Positions 7,706 to 16,302 are shown, numbered from the stretch's first letter. The stretch: DNA of 37,220 nucleotides from Limosilactobacillus gorillae (GCF_001293735.1 NZ_BCAH01000012.1:1-37220); one strand, 5' to 3'. Program-made: numbers and translations. Notes: generated from the sequence alone by a model not told the origin.

Positions 7706-8695
7706 TTAGGCAGTGGTTCCTTCTAACAGGGTTATCGGCAGGGTCACCGAAGCGACCTTTGTCTGACCGGCAATTTGTCGCTCTAACAGTTCGACGGCCA
7801 CAGTGGCCATTTCGTTAATTGACTGCTGGACGGTTGTTAGCTCTGGGAAGAGAATCCGAGTCCCATCGGCACCGTCAAAGCCAACCACCTTAAGGTCGGC
7901 GGGGACCCGTCGACCCAGCTGCTTAGCTACTTGAATGATTAGGCCAGCGTTGGTATCGTTATCGGCAAAGATGCCGTCAACTTCGGGATGCTCGGCGAAC
8001 AGGCGGGTGAAAATGGCCTTTTTCTCCTCCACGGAAGTATCATAATTGACTTCGTAGGTGATGGCAGGGCGTCCGTTAGTTCGCATTAGATCTTCGTAGG
8101 CTTCCCGCCGCCCCTGGTTGGTGGTCATAACCTCCTTAGGATAGTTAGTATGGATGATGTGTCGGCACCCGTCGTCTAATAGGCGCTGGGTGGCCAGCTG
8201 GCCGCCTCGATAGTTATCAGAGGCGACAACCGGAATTTGAGGGGCGACGGCACGTTCAATCGAGACGATTGGCATGGAGGCCTCCAAATAGTCTGGCATA
8301 GCTGGGTTGTGGGCTCCGATGATTAGGCCATCGATTTGGTGATTTAAGAGTAATTGGAGATATTGCTCTTCTTTTTGCGGGTTGTTCTGGCTGTTACCCA
8401 TTAAGGTTCGGTAACCCCGTTTGTAGAGGTGTTCGTCTAAGCCGGCTTCTAGCTGGCCAAAGAAGGGGTCGTTGACGGTCGGAAAGACCAGGCCGACTAA
8501 ATTGGTTTTTTGAGTGAAGAGTTGACGGGCGATCGCGTTAGGGCGGTAGTTAAGCTGAGCCATGGCCTCGTGGACCTTTTGCTTGGTGTCGTTACTCAGG
8601 TAGCCGCGATTATTTAAAACCCGCGAAACCGTCGTTTTGGAAACGCCGGCTAGGGCCGCTACGTCTTCTAATTTAACTTGTCTTCGTTTTTCCAA
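7706..8695 (-). CDS. LacI-family transcriptional regulator
   Basis: A repressor of about 329 residues. The N-terminal helix-turn-helix and hinge contain VKLEDVAALAGVSKTTVSRVL and LNYRPNAIARQL. The rest is a periplasmic-binding-protein-like sugar domain (TNLVGLVFPTVNDPFFGQLEAGL; DGIFADNDTNAGLI; LKVVGFDGADGTRI). The open frame extends to a TTG at 8755, which would overlap the preceding gene by 50 bases. The TTG at 8695 is preferred because it gives the normal family length with the HTH at the N-terminus and avoids the overlap. Neither TTG has a strong ribosome binding site. It lies 10 bases after the deoxyribosyltransferase, so the two are co-transcribed. Its ligand and targets are unknown. Confidence 0.85.
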   Translation of the reverse strand: MEKRRQVKLEDVAALAGVSKTTVSRVLNNRGYLSNDTKQKVHEAMAQLNYRPNAIARQLFTQKTNLVGLVFPTVNDPFFGQLEAGLDEHLYKRGYRTLMGNSQNNPQKEEQYLQLLLNHQIDGLIIGAHNPAMPDYLEASMPIVSIERAVAPQIPVVASDNYRGGQLATQRLLDDGCRHIIHTNYPKEVMTTNQGRREAYEDLMRTNGRPAITYEVNYDTSVEEKKAIFTRLFAEHPEVDGIFADNDTNAGLIIQVAKQLGRRVPADLKVVGFDGADGTRILFPELTTVQQSINEMATVAVELLERQIAGQTKVASVTLPITLLEGTTA

Positions 8696-8705
8696 GGCTG
8701 TATCT

Positions 8706-9152
8706 CTAGAAGGTTTTGCCGCTGAAAGGTTGGGTTGGTAAGTGGTTGAAGTCAAGGGCGGCTAAGTCATCAACGGAAGTGGTGTAGTACGTCAGAGCCT
8801 GACCGAGCATTAAATTGAGGGGCTCGTCTAGCTCTTGCACAATAACAAGTGGCTTGTTAGAGTGGTAAGCGTAGCCGACTTCAAAGGCGGTTCCGGAATC
8901 AACGTTTTCGTGGACGAAATCGGCGATTGCCACCACGAGATCAGCGTTATCAATTTCTTCGACATCCTTTTTGAAAATCATCTGCGCCCATTCCGGTGTC
9001 CCTTCTTTTAGTGAGGGCGATTCGTTTTCATCTGATAAGCGAGGGGAGAAAAAGGAATCAACGGTTTGGTTCTCGGTTAAGGCGTGTTCGGCCCGAGCGA
9101 TGCGTTCAATTTGTTCATCACTAAAGAAGGGGCCTGCTAAATAAATTCGCAT
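8706..9152 (-). CDS. Nucleoside 2-deoxyribosyltransferase
   Basis: A 148-residue cytoplasmic enzyme that moves the deoxyribose of one deoxynucleoside to another base, a salvage reaction typical of lactobacilli. MRIYLAGPFF at the N-terminus and DSGTAFEVGYAY near residues 85-96 are family hallmarks; Glu91 is the expected nucleophile, and NADLVVAIADF holds another conserved Asp. The ATG has AGGAG upstream and a good promoter at 9189-9217. It is slightly shorter than the roughly 157-167 residues usual in lactobacilli. It forms an operon with the LacI regulator. Confidence 0.9.
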   Translation of the reverse strand: MRIYLAGPFFSDEQIERIARAEHALTENQTVDSFFSPRLSDENESPSLKEGTPEWAQMIFKKDVEEIDNADLVVAIADFVHENVDSGTAFEVGYAYHSNKPLVIVQELDEPLNLMLGQALTYYTTSVDDLAALDFNHLPTQPFSGKTF

Positions 9153-9188
9153 AGTTAGTCTCCTATAATACTAATACTTAATATTATT

Positions 9189-9217
9189 ATTGTAGCGAAT
9201 TGCGTTAAGTGAGACAA
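9189..9217 (-). promoter_or_regulatory. Promoter of deoxyribosyltransferase operon
   Basis: On the minus strand TTGTCT (-35), a 17-base spacer and TACAAT (-10) lie about 36 bases before the ATG at 9152. Confidence 0.6.
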
Positions 9218-9256
9218 TCAACATTAAGAATAAAATATCCGAAAGGTGAATTAAAA

Positions 9257-9889
9257 ATGATACTTTTAGCAGTTTTTGGTGGTCTAATCTTTATTTTGGG
9301 GTGCTTTTACCTTGCTAACTCCTGGCAGCAATATCGTCAGTGGAAGCTTGCAACCCTATTGGTGTTGGTCAGCCTGGCTGTCACGGTTTACGGGGTAGTT
9401 AATTTGCCGTACTGGCACCACGACACTAGCGCTGTTTCATCATCGGCCAGCAGCCAGGCGAGTGCGAAAACGGCCTCTTCGTCAAAGACGGGTAGCAACA
9501 GTATCAGCGGCTTTTCCAACAGCACGGCACTCTCTTCTTCTACCAGCAACATGAGTCAAGAGCAAAAGGAAGCCGCGGTTTTAAAGCAGCTCCAATCGTC
9601 CTACTCGAAGTTTGGTAGCGTGGCGTATGATTCGTCATCCAAGACCTACCAGATTGATCCGTCAGGCGGGAACGAAGCTGATGCGCTCAAGTACCTCGCA
9701 GAAAACCCGTCCAAGGCTAGCGAAATGGGTTGGTCATCACTGACCGATTCATTGGATCAGGTTTCGGCGCAATTAGTGAAGACCCTGGGGGATGGCTACT
9801 CCTTAAGCCTAATGAATCCGAACGATACGAGCCAGGTCATGTACACAACTAAAAACGGTAATAAAACTTATGATATCGCTGATCAATAA
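9257..9889 (+). CDS. Ser-rich membrane-anchored protein of unknown function
   Basis: I do not recognise a named family. The 210-residue product has two hydrophobic segments at the N-terminus (about residues 1-20 and 29-46), then a Ser/Ala/Thr-rich linker (about 55-100), then a soluble domain presumably outside the membrane. The ATG at 9257, with GAAAGG upstream, is preferred over an in-frame GTG at 9209 that lacks a ribosome binding site. It is monocistronic, divergent from the deoxyribosyltransferase, and followed by its own terminator. Confidence 0.7.
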   Translation: MILLAVFGGLIFILGCFYLANSWQQYRQWKLATLLVLVSLAVTVYGVVNLPYWHHDTSAVSSSASSQASAKTASSSKTGSNSISGFSNSTALSSSTSNMSQEQKEAAVLKQLQSSYSKFGSVAYDSSSKTYQIDPSGGNEADALKYLAENPSKASEMGWSSLTDSLDQVSAQLVKTLGDGYSLSLMNPNDTSQVMYTTKNGNKTYDIADQ

Positions 9890-9916
9890 TCGCTAACAGA
9901 TAGCCATGTAAACTAT

Positions 9917-9957
9917 GTACGATTACACACCTGGGGGGAGTAATCGTGCACTTTTTT
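9917..9957 (+). terminator. Terminator after the membrane protein
   Basis: A 10-bp stem (GTACGATTAC with GTAATCGTGC, one G-U pair) is followed within two bases by a run of T residues. Confidence 0.7.
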
Positions 9958-9978
9958 GTGCGAAATAAGGTTAAAAAT

Positions 9979-10010
9979 AACGGGAGTCTTCTCTGTGGAG
10001 GACTCCCGTT
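9979..10010 (-). terminator. Terminator after flavodoxin gene
   Basis: The arms AACGGGAGTC and GACTCCCGTT form a perfect stem. On the minus strand it is followed by ATTTTTAA just past the flavodoxin stop codon. Confidence 0.75.
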
Positions 10011-10014
10011 AAGT

Positions 10015-10503
10015 TCAATTAAGGGTAAGTGAATTAAGCCAAATTGAAATTTGGCGATCGTTATTACTGAGGATTGCTCCCTGGTTTAGGGTCAGATCAT
10101 AGCCGTTTTGCTCGACCGTCCGGGCAAGGTTACTCTGGGAACGGTCGTAAGAGGAACCGCCCGAGGTCGCAAACCCGGTCAAGGTCTTCCCATTTAAATC
10201 CAGTGTATCAATAGTTGCGTTGATCATCCGTGGTGGAATTGCCCACCAAATCGGATGACCAATTAAAATATTTTCATAGTTACTAAGATCTGGGAAATCA
10301 TCAACGACTTCAACCCGACTGTTATGCTCATGTTGTTCAATTGAGGTCCGTGACTTATTATCATGCCAGTTTAAATCCGCTGATGAATATGGGGTGATTG
10401 GGTGAATCTCAGCCATGTCGGCGCCAAGTTGTTGGGCAACCTTTTCAGCGACTGCCTTAGTTGTTCCCGTGGCTGAGTAGTAAAGGACGAGATTTTTTGC
10501 CAT
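10015..10503 (-). CDS. Flavodoxin-like protein
   Basis: A flavodoxin-fold protein of 162 residues. The FMN phosphate loop YYSATGTTKAVAEKV is at the N-terminus. GHPIWWAIPPRMINATIDTLDLNGKTLTGFATSGG contains the WW segment and flavin-contacting loop of the flavodoxin_4 group. An ATG three codons upstream (10512) sits directly against the GAAAGGA sequence, so the ATG at 10503 is preferred. It probably acts as an NAD(P)H-dependent oxidoreductase or electron carrier in the cytoplasm; the partner is unknown. It is monocistronic with its own terminator. Confidence 0.88.
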   Translation of the reverse strand: MAKNLVLYYSATGTTKAVAEKVAQQLGADMAEIHPITPYSSADLNWHDNKSRTSIEQHEHNSRVEVVDDFPDLSNYENILIGHPIWWAIPPRMINATIDTLDLNGKTLTGFATSGGSSYDRSQSNLARTVEQNGYDLTLNQGAILSNNDRQISIWLNSLTLN

Positions 10504-10708
10504 TTTTATCATTCCTTTCGGTTTCTCAAAGGGAAGAGTTGAAAAAACTATTTGTGTAAAATCTCAGTCATTAGTCAGAGATTACGGGAGTTTTTCCTTG
10601 CGGCTGATTCTAGCATGGATCGTAACACTACCGCCAAAAAATAATCTATTTAGAAGGTTTGCTTCGTACTTAATTGAATAAAATTTAACGATTACTATTA
10701 GGTAAAGG

Positions 10709-11452
10709 CTAAGCGTGGTTAACCCTTTGGTTAATCTTAGACGTAGGGGCTACCTTGATAGGGTTCTTCCAGAAAGCTAAGGCCGCAATAGCATTGATAA
10801 TATAATATACGTACTTACCAAGGTTGGCAAAGTTACCCTGGATTCCAGCTTTAACCAATTGGATAAAGTTATAGAGCATCCAGAATTTCCATTGCATTTC
10901 AAATTTCATGGCGTTAAGAACGTTTGCACCGAGGCTTAAGCCAAATGCAATAACGGTAATCCAGAAGAGGGGGTTGGTGAGACCGTTTGTCCAACCAATA
11001 AAGTTTGTTCCAAGCGAAAAAATCATGGATAGAGTGAACATTCCAACGATGGTAAGAATTCCCTTGATACCAGTCATTGGCTTGGAGCTTTGATACTTAT
11101 TCGTCTTTTTCCAGTGCTCAATTGCCACTGTATAAATGATAAAGGTTACTGGATAAGTAATAACAGCGGCTTTATTTCCCAGAATATAGTCGATGCTCCC
11201 AGAAAGTACTACATTGGCAATTCCGACAATATTCCCAAGGTTATTCATTCGGCCAGTAAGGCGAGTTGAATAGATCGAGAGAATCGAGTTACCAATCGAG
11301 ATAATTCCAAACGGTACGAAGGCCGTCCATGGTCCCCAATGGGTAACATCGGCTAAGGTTTCGGTTAAGTAACCAGAAGCAATTGAGATCGTAACAACAA
11401 TTAGAACCCCGAGTAAATCAAAGCTCTTCGACTTAGCAATTTTTTGTAACAT
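10709..11452 (-). CDS. pnuC: PnuC-type nicotinamide riboside transporter
   Basis: A 247-residue membrane protein with about seven hydrophobic segments. The family-specific region FEMQWKFWMLYNFIQLVKAGIQGNF is near residues 183-208, and GNIVGIANVVLSGSIDYILGNKAA is characteristic of PnuC. It facilitates uptake of nicotinamide riboside for NAD synthesis, which suits lactobacilli that cannot make NAD de novo. The ATG is preceded by GAGGAGG. A promoter and a structured leader lie upstream, suggesting control by an NAD-related ligand. No ribosylnicotinamide kinase gene is adjacent. Confidence 0.9.
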   Translation of the reverse strand: MLQKIAKSKSFDLLGVLIVVTISIASGYLTETLADVTHWGPWTAFVPFGIISIGNSILSIYSTRLTGRMNNLGNIVGIANVVLSGSIDYILGNKAAVITYPVTFIIYTVAIEHWKKTNKYQSSKPMTGIKGILTIVGMFTLSMIFSLGTNFIGWTNGLTNPLFWITVIAFGLSLGANVLNAMKFEMQWKFWMLYNFIQLVKAGIQGNFANLGKYVYYIINAIAALAFWKNPIKVAPTSKINQRVNHA

Positions 11453-11477
11453 AATTGTTACCTCCTCTTGTTTTTTA

Positions 11478-11548
11478 CGTGGCGTTACTTCGAGATGAAG
11501 TATTTCGGATGCAACCCACGGAATTTAAGGGTATCTAAATTAATACCC
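11478..11548 (-). ncRNA. Structured leader of pnuC, candidate riboswitch
   Basis: Between the promoter and the pnuC ribosome binding site two hairpins are visible on the minus strand. The distal one is GGGTAT/ATACCC (11529-11548). The proximal one has an outer stem CGTGG/CCACG (11478-11482 with 11516-11520) enclosing an inner stem TACTTC/GAAGTA with asymmetric internal loops. No terminator is seen before the gene, so control, if any, would act on translation. PnuC genes of Lactobacillales are known to carry NAD+-II (pnuC motif) riboswitches. I could not match this sequence to that consensus from memory. Confidence 0.4.
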
Positions 11549-11560
11549 CATTAGTAGAGT

Positions 11561-11589
11561 GTGATAACATACACAATTGCTAATGTCAA
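11561..11589 (-). promoter_or_regulatory. Promoter of pnuC
   Basis: On the minus strand a perfect TTGACA (-35) is followed after 17 bases by TATCAC (-10). The transcript would start near 11554, giving a leader of about 100 bases. Confidence 0.6.
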
Positions 11590-11690
11590 TAGATTATGAG
11601 GTTAAGAGAAATTTTATCGAAAAGGGCGTGCCGTGGTGTACTATTGATAGTTTCTCTAATGACTTGCCCTCACAATTAGGCTGAATTTAA

Positions 11691-11720
11691 AAAAGGTGGT
11701 GTCAGTTGACACCACCTTTT
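11691..11720 (-). terminator. Terminator after the LysM-CHAP gene
   Basis: A perfect 13-bp stem (AAAAGGTGGTGTC with GACACCACCTTTT) and a 4-base loop lie just beyond the stop codon at 11732. A T run follows on the minus strand. Confidence 0.9.
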
Positions 11721-11731
11721 TAGCTTTGAAG

Positions 11732-12727
11732 TTAATACCAACCATTAACCTTCCAGAACTGCTGGGCCGCTTTCCAGGAACCGTAGCGGTTAAGGACGTA
11801 CTTATTAGCGGTCACTTCCTGATTATTAGCTGACAAATTACCGTTTAGATAGGTTCTGTTTAATTGATAACGGCCATAGTATTGCCCATTTGTTGCTGTA
11901 TAGGAGCCACCCGATTCACGTTGAGCAATCCATTCCTTTGCTTGGGCATCACTAGTAGAGAGATCAGCGTTTGGATTGGTTGTGTTGGTGCTATTGGTAG
12001 AGTTCGTTGAGTCAGCCGAACCATTTTTGTGAATAACGGATTTGATCTTTGTTTGATTATAAGTCCGGTTATATTGTTGGGTGACTTGGCCACCTTCAGC
12101 GTTTTGTTCATAGGTGGTCATGTTCCCATTGCTATCGATTGACTTAACTACGCCGGTATGACCATAAATTCCTGGACTTAAAGATCCACCGGCTTCCCAG
12201 CAAATGACATCGCCAGGGTGAATTTGGTCAACTGAAGGATATTTAATTACCGTCCATCCATAAGCGGTCCAGTCATAGTCATCACCAATATTTTGGGCGT
12301 ACTCATGACCAGAGCCCATTAGAGCTGGTCCGTTAAGCTGGTCAACATACCAGGCAGTTAAGCCGTAACATTGACCATTATAAAGAGTGTTACCAACTTG
12401 ATCACCAAGTGCTGTTAAGGCAGCTTGCACATCACTACTAGTCCCACTGGTTGCTGTTGAACGGGAACTTTTCTGGGTCGTCCGGTTATTTGTGTTGGTA
12501 GAAATTAAAATCTTTTGACCAGTTTGGAGTTGACTGCTAGTCGTTAAATTATTATCGGCCGCTAATTGGCTAATACTTTCATTGGCGTCACTAGCAATAT
12601 TAGAAAGTGTATCGCCATCTTTAGCAACGTAGTAAGTAGCGGCACTAGCATCAGTGGTCATGATTAAATATCCCACTGATAGCCCGCCGATTAAAAGGGG
12701 AACTTGACGTAAATATTTTGAATTCAT
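11732..12727 (-). CDS. Secreted LysM-CHAP cell wall hydrolase
   Basis: A 331-residue secreted protein. Residues 1-29 are a signal peptide ending in DASA-A. Residues 31-76 are one LysM domain (YYVAKDGDTLSNIASDANES). A Thr/Ser linker follows. Residues 100-232 are a CHAP amidase/endopeptidase domain with Cys120 (NGQCYGLTAWYV), His190 (YGHTGVV) and Glu207 (TYEQN) as likely catalytic residues. After a second Ser/Thr/Asn linker, residues 258-331 form an aggregation-promoting-factor/transglycosylase-like domain (WIAQRESGGSYTATNGQYYGRYQL). It is transcribed divergently from esxA. A CHAP hydrolase (EssH) assists type VII secretion in Staphylococcus aureus, so a matching role here is a reasonable inference. 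It could equally be a general housekeeping hydrolase. Confidence 0.9.
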   Translation of the reverse strand: MNSKYLRQVPLLIGGLSVGYLIMTTDASAATYYVAKDGDTLSNIASDANESISQLAADNNLTTSSQLQTGQKILISTNTNNRTTQKSSRSTATSGTSSDVQAALTALGDQVGNTLYNGQCYGLTAWYVDQLNGPALMGSGHEYAQNIGDDYDWTAYGWTVIKYPSVDQIHPGDVICWEAGGSLSPGIYGHTGVVKSIDSNGNMTTYEQNAEGGQVTQQYNRTYNQTKIKSVIHKNGSADSTNSTNSTNTTNPNADLSTSDAQAKEWIAQRESGGSYTATNGQYYGRYQLNRTYLNGNLSANNQEVTANKYVLNRYGSWKAAQQFWKVNGWY

Positions 12728-12755
12728 TAAAATTTTCCCTTTCTTTTTTCATAGT

Positions 12756-12784
12756 ACTTTAGCAAAACAAATCTCACCGATCAA
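12756..12784 (-). promoter_or_regulatory. Promoter of the LysM-CHAP gene
   Basis: On the minus strand TTGATC (-35), 17 bases and TAAAGT (-10) lie about 30 bases before the ATG at 12727. Confidence 0.45.
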
Positions 12785-12856
12785 TGGATAGGGCGGTGTT
12801 TATAGATTAAATTCACTTATCTGTACTCATATTTATGAATAATGTTTTTTGATTTT

Positions 12857-12885
12857 TTGAATTTTTGGTTAAGGAATGATAAAAT
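12857..12885 (+). promoter_or_regulatory. Promoter of esxA
   Basis: TTGAAT (-35), a 17-base spacer and TAAAAT (-10) are followed by a leader of about 55 bases and a strong AAAGGAGG before the esxA ATG. The flanking DNA is very T-rich. Confidence 0.55.
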
Positions 12886-12948
12886 TGCTCCCAATGAAAT
12901 ATATTGAATATTTCTTGTATGTATACCAGAAATTAAAGGAGGCAAATT

Positions 12949-13242
12949 ATGTCATCGATTTCAGTTACCCCTGAACAGCTTCGGACGTCTGCTAACGTCT
13001 ACAACACCGCCGCTAATGAAATTCAAACTCAACTAAATAACATCTCAACCGAGAATAGTAATATGTCCGCCGAATGGCAAGGTCAGGCATTCCAAGGTTA
13101 TATGGATCAGTTTGAACAATTAAGGCCAAACGTTAATCAGATGATTGAATTATTGACGCAAATTAATCAACAACTCAACAATTACGCTAACACAGCTGAA
13201 GATCGGGATAACCAAGACCGTACTGCATTTGGGTTAAGCTAA
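12949..13242 (+). CDS. esxA: WXG100 protein (EsxA/YukE-like)
   Basis: A 97-residue helical-hairpin protein secreted by type VII systems. The WXG turn appears as Trp43-Gln-Gly45 (EWQGQAF), between two amphipathic helices. MSSISVTPEQLRTSANVYNTAA is a typical N-terminal helix of the family. The C-terminal secretion motif is imperfect: Tyr79 is followed by an acidic residue at +5 rather than +4. A strong AAAGGAGG precedes the ATG. It is the first gene of the locus and is separated from esaA by a terminator, so it is probably made in excess over the machinery. It is likely both substrate and co-factor of EssC. Confidence 0.95.
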   Translation: MSSISVTPEQLRTSANVYNTAANEIQTQLNNISTENSNMSAEWQGQAFQGYMDQFEQLRPNVNQMIELLTQINQQLNNYANTAEDRDNQDRTAFGLS

Positions 13243-13282
13243 TTTTTTCAGTCTCTGTAAGACGAACATATTAAATTAATGG

Positions 13283-13327
13283 AAGGTCCTCCGCCTGGGT
13301 CAAGTGACCATGACGAAGGACCTTTTT
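13283..13327 (+). terminator. Terminator between esxA and esaA
   Basis: AAGGTCCT and AGGACCTT form the outer stem, with a GGTC/GACC inner stem, followed by T residues. Partial read-through would give abundant esxA and less of the machinery transcript. Confidence 0.8.
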
Positions 13328-13374
13328 AAAAACATAATTGATTACTAAATGATGATAAGGGATAGGTAAGTGAG

Positions 13375-16302
13375 ATGGGTAAATGGCGTGAGCGATTAAA
13401 AAATCGTTACGTAGGGTTAACAGGTGTGGTGTTGGGCGGTTTGATTGTGATCGCTCTTTTAGTATGGTTAGTTCCGCATAATTCTAATGCCGTTCAAGAA
13501 ACGGGACAGAAAGGCAAGGATACCGTTAAGTACGTTCTAGTTAATAATGATAATGGGGCTACTTTTAATAATCGATCCTATAACCTAGGGACTGATTTTG
13601 TAACTCTAATTGAACAGGATACCAAGCGAGATTGGAGTACTGCTTCAGCCGATGAAGCCGAGGCTGGAGTCGAAAATGGGACTTACGATGTGGTTATCAC
13701 GATTCCTAGCAACTTCTCTAACCAACTGCTAAACCTTAATTCAACAAATCCGACGAAAGCTGGAATTAAATATAAGGTTCGTAAGGGGCAAAACGAAGTC
13801 ACTAATCAGCAAATTAGTGCTCAAGTTACTAAATTGGTAACCTACTTTAATAATCGAGTCGTAAGAATGTACTTTGCTTCCTTAATTCAAAACCTTCGAA
13901 ATGCCCAATTAGCTGTGGCTGGTCAGGCTAACGTTCGATCAAATGAGGTTGCAAACTTGACCAATGGTGTTCAATCTCCCTTTAGCGGATTATCAGATCA
14001 GTATAATTCAATCTTTAATACCGCTAGTACCTTAGGCGCATCTAACCAAGCTGATTTAGAAACAATTAAATCGTTCTCAGGTCAAGTTCAAAGGGGTTTA
14101 ACTAATCTTGGTGAATCCGTTACACAAGCTCAAACCAATTCAACGGACCAATTAGAAAATCTTGCTAATCAGGTGGCAAACTTAACGACCAGCTCCCAAG
14201 AGTTCCAAAACCAATTTGAATTTAATACCTATCCCGATAATTTACTTCAAGCAGCAATTAGCACGAGATCTAATTCAGGTGATGAGTTAAGGGATAACCT
14301 ATCATCATTAGTTAACGCTTTAGATGCTGATAAATCGACCCTGGAGAACCTATCGAATTCCTTGGCAGGAGCGTATGGACTAAATGCAGGTAATTCGGTT
14401 GGGCAAAATATTAAGTTGATCCAAACCAATTCCAATAATGGATCACTTGAAGCGCAATTAGCACAATTGATTCAAACTCAAGTTGAAGGGTTACCAGTTT
14501 ATTCCGCAAAACCAGATGGGATATCAGATAACGTTTGGAGTGATTACACCCGTGCCAAAGAAATTTTAACGGCCTATAACGACCTGGCTGGTACGACTTT
14601 CGGCCAAAGTCAAAATCAAACTAATACCCAAACAGGAAATGTAGCTGGCCAAAAGTATCTGGTTACTTTAACGCGGCCAGCTAATATTCCAAGCGGACAA
14701 GCGACAACGATTAAATTCTCAAGCCCTGATGGGGTCGATGTGGACATTGCAGCAGCTGATTTAAATTCAACTAATACGACCTCAGACGCTGCAACCATCG
14801 ACAATAGTACTAAAATCGTAACCTTCCCGGCTAATAATGATATTGAAGCGGTTACTCTGACGGTTTCTTATTCTGGTCGGGGTTCGTACACATGGTCTTG
14901 GAATGACCAAAGGGAAAATACGGGTACTGTTGGGATAACGGCCAATACTGGTATGACTGAAGCCATTAATCGTGACATCCAAGCCACGATTAATACGGCT
15001 AAGTTAGTTAGTCAACGGTACACAGGCAACTCAAATTTAGCTAGTTACCAAAGTGAAATTAATCAAATCAAAGAAAACTTTAACAAAGCTAACGTAAAAA
15101 CGACGGGTTCGATCTCAACCGGTTCCGCTAAACGAATTGCGCAAGCCTACGCGGACATTCAAAGCCAACTTAGCAGAATTAGTTCTCTTCAAAACGAAAG
15201 GAACTATCAAAACTTGGTTGATGATGGGAGGGATCGTTACGCAAGTGAAGTATCAAATATTTTGCAATGGTATTTATCGGCTCAGCAAGCCGTTAATGCC
15301 GGAACAGCAACTACGACTGCGACAAAAGAGACGAGTGATAATTCATTAGCCGACCAGTATCAAAGTCTCCAGGATGGTATTACGCAACAAGCTGCTGGAC
15401 TAGGTCAAAATACAACTGAGCAGGGTTTATCCTTGGCTAATACAGTCAACGATTTAACGGGGACAACCAATCGATTGAAGAACACAACCGATGGGATTCG
15501 ATCAACATTAAACGATAATGTTTCCAATGCTCGTCAATCAGCCCGAGGTAATCAAACCTTTGCGGATAACTTTAACCGGGTAATGCAAAACGCTCGAAAC
15601 GGGGAAAACCAAAATGCTCAGGTTTACAATTTCTTGTCCAACCCATTAACAGCGGATGGACAATTCTCTACGGCAAGGCAAACGGCAATCTTACCATTCT
15701 TTATGACCGTGATTGGAACCTTAGCGGCGACGGTTGTTGGTTTAGCCATTAATCGATTCCTTCCGGGGCGACGATTAACCAAAACGACGGCGCTGATTAA
15801 GCACACTCGGGTATGGCTAAATCTACCAAGTGTGGGGATCACCTTAATAGCAGGCTTAATTCTCGGAATTGCCCTTGGGGTGGGGACAGGTTCCTTAGCT
15901 GGAAGGTCTGACCCGATCACCTGGACGATTTATGCGTCGCTGATCATGATCACCTTGACTAGCTTGGTTATGATGATTGCTCGTTATAGCCGGATGGTAG
16001 CCGTAATTGTAATGGGGATTATTGGAAGCCTATTTGTAATGTTATCCCCATTTTTAGGGATGTTAACACGGTCGGGGAGTATTATCCGATTCCTATATCA
16101 ATGGTCACCGTTGCAAAATATTCAAACGGGATATTCAGTACTTTACAATGGTGGAATCATTGGTGCCGCAACAATCCTAGGACTTCTTCTACTGATTTGT
16201 TTTACCACGATTGGTTCCTTATTAATACGGCCACTACCAACTCAAGTTACCACCGAAGACCAGCTAACGGGAGGTAACGATGTTGAAGATGATGACGAAT
16301 AA
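13375..16302 (+). CDS. esaA: T7SS membrane protein EsaA/YueB
   Basis: A 975-residue membrane protein of the YhgE/Pip/EsaA group. One N-terminal membrane segment (about residues 15-33) is followed by a very large extracellular region (about 35-770) rich in Asn, Gln, Ser and Thr. It contains predicted coiled coils and a beta-rich insert near residues 420-510. Five C-terminal membrane segments (about 772-960) end in an acidic tail (GGNDVEDDDE). In Bacillus and Staphylococcus this subunit spans the wall and is essential for WXG100 export; YueB is also the SPP1 phage receptor. It overlaps essA by 23 bases. Confidence 0.92.
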   Translation: MGKWRERLKNRYVGLTGVVLGGLIVIALLVWLVPHNSNAVQETGQKGKDTVKYVLVNNDNGATFNNRSYNLGTDFVTLIEQDTKRDWSTASADEAEAGVENGTYDVVITIPSNFSNQLLNLNSTNPTKAGIKYKVRKGQNEVTNQQISAQVTKLVTYFNNRVVRMYFASLIQNLRNAQLAVAGQANVRSNEVANLTNGVQSPFSGLSDQYNSIFNTASTLGASNQADLETIKSFSGQVQRGLTNLGESVTQAQTNSTDQLENLANQVANLTTSSQEFQNQFEFNTYPDNLLQAAISTRSNSGDELRDNLSSLVNALDADKSTLENLSNSLAGAYGLNAGNSVGQNIKLIQTNSNNGSLEAQLAQLIQTQVEGLPVYSAKPDGISDNVWSDYTRAKEILTAYNDLAGTTFGQSQNQTNTQTGNVAGQKYLVTLTRPANIPSGQATTIKFSSPDGVDVDIAAADLNSTNTTSDAATIDNSTKIVTFPANNDIEAVTLTVSYSGRGSYTWSWNDQRENTGTVGITANTGMTEAINRDIQATINTAKLVSQRYTGNSNLASYQSEINQIKENFNKANVKTTGSISTGSAKRIAQAYADIQSQLSRISSLQNERNYQNLVDDGRDRYASEVSNILQWYLSAQQAVNAGTATTTATKETSDNSLADQYQSLQDGITQQAAGLGQNTTEQGLSLANTVNDLTGTTNRLKNTTDGIRSTLNDNVSNARQSARGNQTFADNFNRVMQNARNGENQNAQVYNFLSNPLTADGQFSTARQTAILPFFMTVIGTLAATVVGLAINRFLPGRRLTKTTALIKHTRVWLNLPSVGITLIAGLILGIALGVGTGSLAGRSDPITWTIYASLIMITLTSLVMMIARYSRMVAVIVMGIIGSLFVMLSPFLGMLTRSGSIIRFLYQWSPLQNIQTGYSVLYNGGIIGAATILGLLLLICFTTIGSLLIRPLPTQVTTEDQLTGGNDVEDDDE

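Noticed and set aside
8696-8755. LacI start at TTG 8755
   Set aside because: It would overlap the deoxyribosyltransferase by 50 bases and add 20 residues before the helix-turn-helix, with no better ribosome binding site.
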